NCBI GenBank assembly: GCA_030066475.1 | Contig: JASJBO010000452.1 | Coordinates: 1 to 5,285 of the forward strand | Reading direction: 5' to 3' | Length of the DNA: 5,285 nt | Origin: Myxococcota bacterium | Lineage (GTDB): Bacteria; Myxococcota_A; UBA9160; PR03 | In this document: one piece after another, positions 1 to 5,285 of the stretch | Position numbering within the stretch: the first letter of the stretch is position 1 | How the letters are laid out: each line of letters opens with the position of its first letter | Notes under the pieces: model-generated | Told to the model about the DNA's origin: nothing | What the model saw: the letters and a program-made list of their open reading frames with translations, nothing else | The model's database searches: none | Position numbers and translations under genes: made by a program

Positions 1-368
1 GCGGGGGCGGCCTTATGGACTTCGCTCGCCTGCGGCTCGCTGCGCGCGCCTTCGGCGCTTGCGGGGGATGCTTCGGGCGCGGTCTGGGAGTCCGAGGGTT
101 CCGCGGGCGCGGTGGAGGCGTCGTCGCCGTCGACGTCGATGATGGCGAGGGCGGTGCCTTCGCTGACCTGGTCGCCGACGCCGACCAGGAGCTGGGTGAT
201 GGTGCCGGCGTAGGGGCTCGGGATCTCCATCGTGGCCTTGTCGCTCTCGAGCACGAGCAGCGACTGCTCCACGGCGACGCGCTCGCCGGGGGCGACCAGC
301 AGCTCGATCACGTCGACGCCTTCGAAGTCGCCGATGTCGGGGAGCAGGATCTTCTTCTCGGTGCCCAC
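1..368 (-). CDS. aceF: Dihydrolipoyl acetyltransferase (pyruvate dehydrogenase E2), N-terminal part, cut by window edge
   Basis: E2 is the core of the pyruvate dehydrogenase complex. Its lipoyl arm takes the acetyl group from E1 and passes it to coenzyme A in the cytoplasm. The 122 visible residues begin GTEKKILLPDIGDFEGV after the initiator. Residues 4-80 form a biotinyl/lipoyl domain, with the lipoylation motif ESDKATMEIPSP at 41-52, so Lys44 is the expected lipoylated residue. From about residue 81 the chain becomes an Ala/Pro/Ser/Glu-rich flexible linker that runs off the left edge. The peripheral-subunit-binding and catalytic domains are therefore not seen, and the number of lipoyl domains is unknown. 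The start is GTG at 368-366, chosen because GAGGAG lies 8 bases upstream and because the domain begins immediately after it. It follows aceE by 22 bases. The identification as the pyruvate E2, rather than a 2-oxoglutarate E2, rests on the domain sequence and on adjacency to aceE. I am confident of the family and slightly less so of the exact start. Confidence 0.93.
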   Translation of the reverse strand, partial: MGTEKKILLPDIGDFEGVDVIELLVAPGERVAVEQSLLVLESDKATMEIPSPYAGTITQLLVGVGDQVSEGTALAIIDVDGDDASTAPAEPSDSQTAPEASPASAEGARSEPQASEVHKAAP

Positions 369-376
369 GGCGTGGT

Positions 377-382
377 CTCCTC
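377..382 (-). promoter_or_regulatory. Ribosome binding site of aceF
   Basis: The minus strand reads GAGGAG here, 8 bases before the GTG at 368-366. It is a good Shine-Dalgarno match at normal spacing inside the 22-base aceE-aceF gap. It decides the non-ATG start of aceF, because no ATG sits at a suitable distance. Confidence 0.75.
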
Positions 383-390
383 GCAGGGCC

Positions 391-3051
391 CTAGACGGTG
401 CGCGGGTCCGGCTTCTCGGGATCGATCTTGTACTTCTCGATCGCGCGCCGGACGGTGTCGGGGGAGGTCTCGCCGCTGTCGGCCAGCGCCTTCAGCGCAG
501 CCACCGCGACGAAGTGGCGGTTCACCTCGAAGAAGTGCCGCAGCTTCTCGCGCCGGTCGGAGCGGCCGAAGCCGTCGGTACCGAGCACGCGGTAGTGGCC
601 GGGGACGAAGCTGCGGATCTGGCTGGCGTAGGCCTTCACGTAGTCGGTGGCGGCCACCACCGGGCCGGGCCGCTCCTCGAGCTGCTCGCGCACGTAGCTC
701 TTCCGCTGCGGCTCGGACGGGTGCAGCATGTTCCAGCGCTCCACGTCGAGCCCGTCGCGGCGCAGCTCGTTGAAGCTGGTCACGCTCCACACGTCGGCAT
801 CCACGCCGAAGTCGACACGCAGCAGGTCGGCCGCCGCCAGCACCTCGCGCAGGATGGTGCCGCTGCCCAGGAGCTGCACGCGCGGACGCTCCGGGTCGTC
901 GGCCGGCTGAAACGGGTACATGCCGCGCAGGATGCCCTCGCGGACCCCGTCGGGCATCGGCGGCTGGTGGTAGTTCTCGTTCATCACCGTCAGGTAGTAG
1001 AAGACGTTCTCGCCGCGCGCGAACATGCGCTCGAGGCCGTCGTGCAGGATCACGGCCAGCTCGTAGGCGAAGGTCGGGTCGTAGGATACGCAGTTCGGGA
1101 TCGCCGAAGCCCACAGCAGGCTGTGGCCGTCCTGGTGCTGGAGGCCCTCGCCGGCCAGCGTGGTGCGCCCCGCCGTGCCGCCGAGCAGGAAGCCCCGCGC
1201 CTGCTGGTCGCCGGCCGCCCAGAACAGGTCGCCCACGCGCTGGATGCCGAACATCGAGTAGAAGATGTAGAACGGGATCATCGACACGCCGTGCGAGCTG
1301 TAGCTGGTCGCCGCCGCGAGCCAGGACGACATCGCGCCCGCCTCGTTGATGCCCTCCTGGAGGATCTGGCCCTTCTGGTCCTCGCGGTAGTACATCACCT
1401 GATCCTGGTCGACCGGCTCGTAGAGCTGGCCCTCGGCCGCGTAGATGCCGAGCTGGCGGAACAGGCCCTCCATGCCGAAGGTGCGCGCCTCGTCGGGTAC
1501 GATCGGCACCACGGCCTGACCGATCCTCGGGTCCTTGACCAGCGCGCTCAGCATGCGCACGAAGGCCATCGTGGTGGAGTAGGCGCGCTTGCCCGAGCCC
1601 TCGAGCAGGCTCGAGAAGATGCGCAGGTCGGGGATCTCGAGCGCCGGCGCGTGCTGCGCGCGCGCGGGCAGGTAGCCGCCCAGCGCCTCGCGGCGCTCGT
1701 GCATGTAGCGGAGCTCGGGGCTGTCCTCGTCCGGCTTGTAGAAGGGGGTCTCCTCGATCCGCTCGTCGGGCACCGGGATGCGGTAGCGGTCGCGGAACAC
1801 CTTGAGCGCGCGCTCGCCGATCTTCTTCTGCTGATGGGTGATGTTCATGCCCTCGCCGGCCTCGCCCATCCCGTAGCCCTTGACGGTCTTGGCCAGGATC
1901 ACGGTCGGCTGGCCCTCGGTCTGCATCGCGCGCAGGTAGGCGTTGTAGATCTTCTGCGGGTCGTGGCCGCCGCGGTTGAGCAGCCAGACCTCGTCGTCGG
2001 TCATGTGCGCGACCATCTCGCGCAGCTCGGGGACCGCTCCGAAGAAGTGCTCGCGCACGTAGGCGCCGTCGCGCGCCTTGTAGCTCTGGTAGTCGCCGTC
2101 GACGGCCTCCTCCATGCGCTGGAGCAGCAGCCCCTTGCGGTCCTTGGCGAGCAGCGGGTCCCAGCGCGAGCCCCAGATCACCTTGAGCACGTTCCAGCCG
2201 GCGCCGCGGAAATTGCCCTCGAGCTCCTGGATGATCTTGCCGTTGCCGCGCACCGGACCGTCGAGGCGCTGCAGGTTGCAGTTCACCACGAAGACCAGGT
2301 TGTCGAGCTTCTCGCGCGAGGCCAGGTGGATCGCGCCCAGCGACTCGGGCTCGTCCATCTCGCCGTCCCCCATGAACGCCCAGACCTTGCGGCCCGCCGT
2401 GTCGAGCAGGCCGCGGTTGTGCAGGTACTTCATGAAGCGGGCCTGGTAGATCGCGGTGATCGGGCCGAGGCCCATCGAGACCGTCGGGAACTGCCAGAAG
2501 GTGGGCATCAGCCACGGGTGCGGGTAGGACGACAGGCCCTTGCGGTCGACCTCCTGACGGAAGTTGCGGAGCTGGTCCTCGGTCAGGCGCCCCTCGAGGA
2601 AGGCGCGCGCGTAGATGCCCGGCGCCGCGTGGCCCTGGATGTAGAGCAGGTCGCCGCCGTGCTCGGCGGTGGGGGCGCGGAAGAAGTGGTTGAAGCCCAC
2701 GTCGTAGAGCGTGGCGGCCGAGGCGAAGGTGGCGATGTGGCCGCCCAGCTCGGAGCTCTGGCGGTTGGCCTGCACCACCATGGCGAGGGCGTTCCAGCGC
2801 ACCACCGAGCGGATGCGGTGCTCGAGTCCGGGCTCGCCCGGCATCTCGACCTCTTCGCTCGGGTGGATCGTGTTCACGTACGCGGTGGTGGCGCGATAGG
2901 GCAGGTGCGCGCCCGAGCGGCGCGCCTTGTCGATCATGCGCTCGAGCAGGTAATGGGCGCGCTCGACGCCATCGTGATGGAGCACCGAGTCGAGCGCGTC
3001 GAGCCACTCGCGGGTCTCCTGGGGGTCGGTGTCTTCCGGCGTCCGAGCCAT
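391..3051 (-). CDS. aceE: Pyruvate dehydrogenase E1 component, homodimeric type
   Basis: AceE is the thiamine-diphosphate-dependent decarboxylase of the pyruvate dehydrogenase complex. It converts pyruvate to CO2 and an acetyl group loaded on the lipoyl arm of E2. The product is 886 residues, essentially the length of E. coli AceE (887), and is collinear with it. The thiamine-diphosphate/Mg-binding motif starts GDGEMDEPES at 228 and closes at NCN 257-259. The following stretch, NLQRLDGPVRGNGKI (259-273), is typical of this family. Residues matching known E. coli active-site positions are present: His105 (GGHIATF), His141 (QGHAAPG), His406 in the mobile loop (MNITHQQKK), Asp520 (VPDEARTFGMEG), the cofactor-activating Glu570 (EGINEAGA) and His639 (GLQHQDGHS). 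The start is ATG at 3051-3049 with GGAGG 4 bases upstream; the stop is TAG at 393-391. It lies 11 bases after lipA and 22 before aceF, so the three are probably co-transcribed. No truncation, frameshift or missing catalytic residue is seen. Confidence 0.98.
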   Translation of the reverse strand: MARTPEDTDPQETREWLDALDSVLHHDGVERAHYLLERMIDKARRSGAHLPYRATTAYVNTIHPSEEVEMPGEPGLEHRIRSVVRWNALAMVVQANRQSSELGGHIATFASAATLYDVGFNHFFRAPTAEHGGDLLYIQGHAAPGIYARAFLEGRLTEDQLRNFRQEVDRKGLSSYPHPWLMPTFWQFPTVSMGLGPITAIYQARFMKYLHNRGLLDTAGRKVWAFMGDGEMDEPESLGAIHLASREKLDNLVFVVNCNLQRLDGPVRGNGKIIQELEGNFRGAGWNVLKVIWGSRWDPLLAKDRKGLLLQRMEEAVDGDYQSYKARDGAYVREHFFGAVPELREMVAHMTDDEVWLLNRGGHDPQKIYNAYLRAMQTEGQPTVILAKTVKGYGMGEAGEGMNITHQQKKIGERALKVFRDRYRIPVPDERIEETPFYKPDEDSPELRYMHERREALGGYLPARAQHAPALEIPDLRIFSSLLEGSGKRAYSTTMAFVRMLSALVKDPRIGQAVVPIVPDEARTFGMEGLFRQLGIYAAEGQLYEPVDQDQVMYYREDQKGQILQEGINEAGAMSSWLAAATSYSSHGVSMIPFYIFYSMFGIQRVGDLFWAAGDQQARGFLLGGTAGRTTLAGEGLQHQDGHSLLWASAIPNCVSYDPTFAYELAVILHDGLERMFARGENVFYYLTVMNENYHQPPMPDGVREGILRGMYPFQPADDPERPRVQLLGSGTILREVLAAADLLRVDFGVDADVWSVTSFNELRRDGLDVERWNMLHPSEPQRKSYVREQLEERPGPVVAATDYVKAYASQIRSFVPGHYRVLGTDGFGRSDRREKLRHFFEVNRHFVAVAALKALADSGETSPDTVRRAIEKYKIDPEKPDPRTV

Positions 3052-3055
3052 GGGG

Positions 3056-3060
3056 CCTCC
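3056..3060 (-). promoter_or_regulatory. Ribosome binding site of aceE
   Basis: The minus strand reads GGAGG, with 4 bases before the aceE ATG. It sits entirely in the 11-base gap after the lipA stop codon, which supports both the chosen aceE start and translation from a shared transcript. Confidence 0.75.
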
Positions 3061-3062
3061 GG

Positions 3063-3998
3063 CTACTCGGCCGCGTCGCGGCGTGCGCGCGCCTCGCGCA
3101 GCATCTGGAAGTCGGCATCGGCGTGGTACGACGAGCGCGTGAGCGGCGAGGCCGAGACCATCGCGAAGCCGCGTGCGCGCGCGGCTTCGGCGTAGCGGTC
3201 GAACTCGGCGGGCTCCACCCAGCGCGCCACGGGCGCGTGCTTCGGCGTGGGCCGCAGGTACTGCCCGATCGTCAGGAAGTCGCAGTCGGCGCCGCGCAGG
3301 TCGTCCATCACGGCGAACACCTCGTCCTCGCGCTCGCCGAGTCCGACCATGATGCCGGACTTGGTGAACACCTCGGGCGCCACCTCGCGCACGCGCGCCA
3401 GCAGCGCCAGCGACTCGCGGTAGCTGGCGCCCGGGCGGATGCGCCGGTAGAGGCGCGGCACCGTCTCGAGGTTGTGGTTGTAGACGTCGGGGCGCGCGGC
3501 GGCGACGCGGTCGACCGCGCCGGGCTTGCGCCGGAAGTCGGGCGTCAGCACCTCGATGGTGGTGCCGGGCGCGCGCGCGCGAATCGCCTCGATGCACGCG
3601 ACGAAGTGGCCGGCGCCGCCGTCGGGCAGGTCGTCGCGGTCGACCGAGGTCACCACGGTGTGGCGCAGCCCGAGCCGCGCGACGGCGTCGGCCAGCCGCT
3701 CCGGCTCGCGGGCGTCCACCGCCTCGGGCAGGCCGGTGCGCACGTTGCAGAAGGCGCAGGCGCGGGTGCAGACGTCGCCCAGCACCATCACCGTGGCGTG
3801 GCCCTGCGACCAGCACTCGGCGAGATTGGGGCAGGCCGCCTCCTCGCAGACGGTGTTCAGGCGCAGCGAGCGCACCAGCCCGCGGGTCTGCTGGAGGCCG
3901 GGCGAGTGCGACCAGCGCACGCGCAGCCAGGAGGGCTTCTCGGGACGCGTGTCGCCGGCCGCAGCCGGTCGTCGGTGATCGGTGTGACTGTTGGTCAT
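3063..3998 (-). CDS. lipA: Lipoyl synthase (radical SAM)
   Basis: LipA inserts two sulfur atoms at C6 and C8 of octanoyl groups already attached to lipoyl domains, making the lipoyl cofactor of E2 proteins and of glycine cleavage H protein. The predicted protein has 311 residues, close to the usual 300-330. Both iron-sulfur signatures are present. The N-terminal auxiliary cluster motif CX4CX5C is at Cys51, Cys56 and Cys62 ([12 protein letters not shown]). The radical-SAM motif CX3CX2C is at Cys77, Cys81 and Cys84 (CTRACAFC). The family's C-terminal RSSY motif is at 288-291, where the serine ligates the auxiliary cluster. Core segments such as [14 protein letters not shown] and [11 protein letters not shown] are also typical. 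I chose the ATG at 3998-3996. An in-frame start at 4118 would add 40 residues of Pro/Gly/Arg-rich sequence unlike the family. No strong Shine-Dalgarno precedes 3998, only GGGGCAG nearby, so the start is less certain than the gene. The stop is TAG at 3065-3063. Confidence 0.97.
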   Translation of the reverse strand: MTNSHTDHRRPAAAGDTRPEKPSWLRVRWSHSPGLQQTRGLVRSLRLNTVCEEAACPNLAECWSQGHATVMVLGDVCTRACAFCNVRTGLPEAVDAREPERLADAVARLGLRHTVVTSVDRDDLPDGGAGHFVACIEAIRARAPGTTIEVLTPDFRRKPGAVDRVAAARPDVYNHNLETVPRLYRRIRPGASYRESLALLARVREVAPEVFTKSGIMVGLGEREDEVFAVMDDLRGADCDFLTIGQYLRPTPKHAPVARWVEPAEFDRYAEAARARGFAMVSASPLTRSSYHADADFQMLREARARRDAAE

Positions 3999-4157
3999 CG
4001 CTGCCCCAGGGTAGCGTTGCCCCGCGGGGGTTGCCGGCTCCTGAGGCTCTCTTCGGCCGATCGGGGCAGTCGATGGAGGGGAGCGCCTCGTTCCTCCCCC
4101 GCTACCCACGCGGGGCACCTGACGGCATGCGGAGTGAACCGGGCGCGCGGCGAGGCC
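3999..4157. other. Intergenic region upstream of lipA
   Basis: This 159-bp gap separates the hydrolase stop from the lipA start and would have to hold any dedicated promoter of lipA-aceE-aceF. I see no convincing -35/-10 pair and no hairpin followed by a T run on either strand. It contains the 10-bp perfect palindrome CCCCGCGGGG (4020-4029), the palindrome CCGATCGG (4057-4064), and four copies of GGGGCA or its complement (4002-4007, 4018-4023, 4063-4068, 4112-4117). In such GC-rich DNA these may be chance. Whether the hydrolase is co-transcribed with lipA is unresolved, though the gap is longer than the two downstream. Confidence 0.5.
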
Positions 4158-5285
4158 TCAGCGATCGTCCGCGCTGCGCACCGCGGCGCCGCCTATGCGG
4201 GCGATGCGGGTATCGCCGAAGGGCGTTCCCACGCCGCTGTTCACGGTGAGGGCGACGGCGAGCTGGCGCTGGGGGTCGGCCCAGGCGCCCGAGCCGCCGA
4301 AGCCGAAGTGGCCGAACCCGCCCGGCACTCGCGCCCGCCACGCGAACACACGGTGGTACCCCAGGCGCCACTGCATGGAGATCGGGATCACCCGCCCCGC
4401 CCCGCGGTTCTGGCGTTCCGAGGCCCGCCGCAGGGTCTGGTCGGAGAGCAGCCGCACGCCGTCGAGCTCGCCCCCCTGGGCCAGGCAGGCATAGAGCCGG
4501 GCCAGCGAGCGCGCCGTGAACATGCCGTTGACGGCGGGGATCGAGGCCGCTCGGAAGTCCTCGGAGTTGAAGTCGAGATCCTCCATCCCGGGCGCGAGCA
4601 GGGCGGCGATGCTCTCGCTGGGGTCGTAGCGGAAGCCCAGGCGGGCCAGTCGTCTCTGCCACACCGCTGCGCGTTCGAGGATGCGTTCGGTGTTGCGCCG
4701 CCGCTTCTCGATCGGTCCTTCCATGCCCCGCGCCATCAGGGTTGCGCAGCGGTGTTGCTGGTCGGCGGGGATGCCACAGTACAGACCGTCGAGGCCGAGG
4801 GGCCGGGCCAGCTCGCTCTCGAGCAGCTCCGGGAAGGGCTTGTTGCCCGCCACGCGGCGGGCCAACTCGCCCACCAGCCAGCCGTAGGTGAGGGCGTGGT
4901 AGCCGTGACCCGTGCCCGGCGCGTGACGCGGGGTGGCCGTCGCAATGCGCGCGGTGATGCGGTCCCAGTCGAGCATCTCCTGCCCGTGCTCGACCATGTC
5001 CGAGATGGCATAGAGGCCGGCCTCGTGGCACATCACCTGCCGCACGGTGAGCCGCTCCTTGCCGCCCTGGGCGAACTCCGGCCAGTACTCCGCAACGGGC
5101 GTGTCGTAGTCGACGAGCCCGCGATCGGCGAACACGTGGAGGAGCGTCGAGGCGACTCCCTTGGTGGTGGAGAAGGAGATGCTGAGGGTGTCCTCCTCCC
5201 AGGGGGTCCCCGCGGCGTCGCGCGTGCCCCCCCAGCAGTCCACCACCTTCTCGCCCTTGTGGTAGACGCACACCGCGGCGCCCCC
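4158..5285 (-). CDS. Serine hydrolase of the beta-lactamase/esterase superfamily, N-terminus cut by window edge
   Basis: This is a penicillin-recognising-fold serine hydrolase resembling EstB-type and LACTB-like esterases. These usually hydrolyse ester or lactone bonds rather than acting as true resistance beta-lactamases. The visible 375 residues start mid-domain with GGAAVCVYHKGEKVVDCWGG, a typical early strand. The reading frame stays open through the edge, so the real start lies to the right; a GTG at 5273 is unlikely to be used. Numbering from the first visible residue, the nucleophile motif SxxK is Ser39-Thr-Thr-Lys42 (SFSTTKG). The tyrosine motif is probably Tyr129 in YHALTYGWLVGEL. 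The third motif, in place of KTG, is His326-Phe-Gly328 in HFGFGGSGAWADP. A charged, Arg-rich helical segment of about 30 residues (187-216) sits between the second and third motifs. No membrane segment is visible, and a signal peptide cannot be judged. The family commonly has 380-430 residues, so little appears to be missing. Substrate is unknown. It points the same way as lipA, 159 bp upstream, with no evident pathway link. Confidence 0.88.
   Translation of the reverse strand, partial: GGAAVCVYHKGEKVVDCWGGTRDAAGTPWEEDTLSISFSTTKGVASTLLHVFADRGLVDYDTPVAEYWPEFAQGGKERLTVRQVMCHEAGLYAISDMVEHGQEMLDWDRITARIATATPRHAPGTGHGYHALTYGWLVGELARRVAGNKPFPELLESELARPLGLDGLYCGIPADQQHRCATLMARGMEGPIEKRRRNTERILERAAVWQRRLARLGFRYDPSESIAALLAPGMEDLDFNSEDFRAASIPAVNGMFTARSLARLYACLAQGGELDGVRLLSDQTLRRASERQNRGAGRVIPISMQWRLGYHRVFAWRARVPGGFGHFGFGGSGAWADPQRQLAVALTVNSGVGTPFGDTRIARIGGAAVRSADDR

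Noticed and set aside
1..100. Suspected frameshift or inserted repeat in the aceF linker
   Set aside because: On checking the C run at 67-63 base by base, the frame is continuous and reads as a normal Ala/Pro/Ser/Glu linker up to the edge. The small hairpin at 46-58 (GCGCC-TTC-GGCGC) is within this coding sequence and is explained by composition.
232..3195. A 987-codon open frame on the plus strand, opposite nearly all of aceE
   Set aside because: Its protein is low-complexity, rich in Val, Ala, Leu, Arg and His, and has no recognisable domain. It is the expected antisense shadow of a GC-rich gene with strong third-position G/C bias. The minus-strand aceE is certain, with all its catalytic motifs.
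3052..3816. Upstream extension of the aceE reading frame through lipA
   Set aside because: The frame stays open only because of the base composition. The ATG at 3051 has a ribosome binding site and gives a protein of the standard length, and the extended part lies out of frame over a clear lipA.
3526..3978. Plus-strand open frame opposite lipA, and similar plus-strand frames opposite the hydrolase
   Set aside because: These have no recognisable domains, Ser/Arg-rich composition and no ribosome binding sites. They are antisense shadows of well-supported minus-strand genes.
4075..4100. Possible terminator hairpin after the hydrolase
   Set aside because: The GGGGAG/CTCCCC arms (4078-4083 and 4094-4099) are only 6 bp with a 10-base loop, and no T run follows on either strand.
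3999..4118. Longer lipA beginning at an in-frame ATG at 4118
   Set aside because: It would add 40 residues of Pro/Gly/Arg-rich sequence not typical of lipoyl synthases. The start at 3998 gives normal spacing to the first cysteine motif.

Overview
This window comes from a very GC-rich bacterium. Coding strands are almost saturated with G/C at third codon positions, and every recognisable gene is on the minus strand. The pyruvate dehydrogenase E1 is the single-chain homodimeric AceE type, typical of Proteobacteria, some related high-GC phyla and Actinobacteria, rather than the two-chain PdhA/PdhB type. The sequence does not fix the taxon. A high-GC proteobacterial or myxobacterial-like lineage is a reasonable guess, but only inference.

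Layout in the direction of transcription, right to left. (1) 5285-4158: a serine hydrolase of the beta-lactamase/esterase superfamily, whose N-terminus is cut by the window edge. (2) 4157-3999: a 159-bp intergenic gap with several short GGGGCA/TGCCCC inverted motifs but no convincing promoter or terminator. (3) 3998-3063: lipA, lipoyl synthase. (4) 3051-391: aceE, the pyruvate dehydrogenase E1 component, complete at 886 residues. (5) 368-1: the start of aceF, the dihydrolipoyl acetyltransferase E2 component, showing its first lipoyl domain and part of a flexible linker before the left edge cuts it.

lipA, aceE and aceF are separated by only 11 and 22 bases, and aceE and aceF each have a clear ribosome binding site in the gap, so they very likely form one operon. 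The logic is simple: AceE decarboxylates pyruvate and reductively acetylates the lipoyl arm of AceF, and LipA inserts the sulfur atoms that make that arm functional. The third subunit, dihydrolipoamide dehydrogenase, is not in the window and could lie beyond the left edge. The hydrolase has no visible functional link to the operon.

No undescribed system was found. This is mostly a conventional central-metabolism locus. The points worth a second look are the co-transcription of the lipoyl synthase with its E2 substrate and a possible secondary structure over the lipA start.
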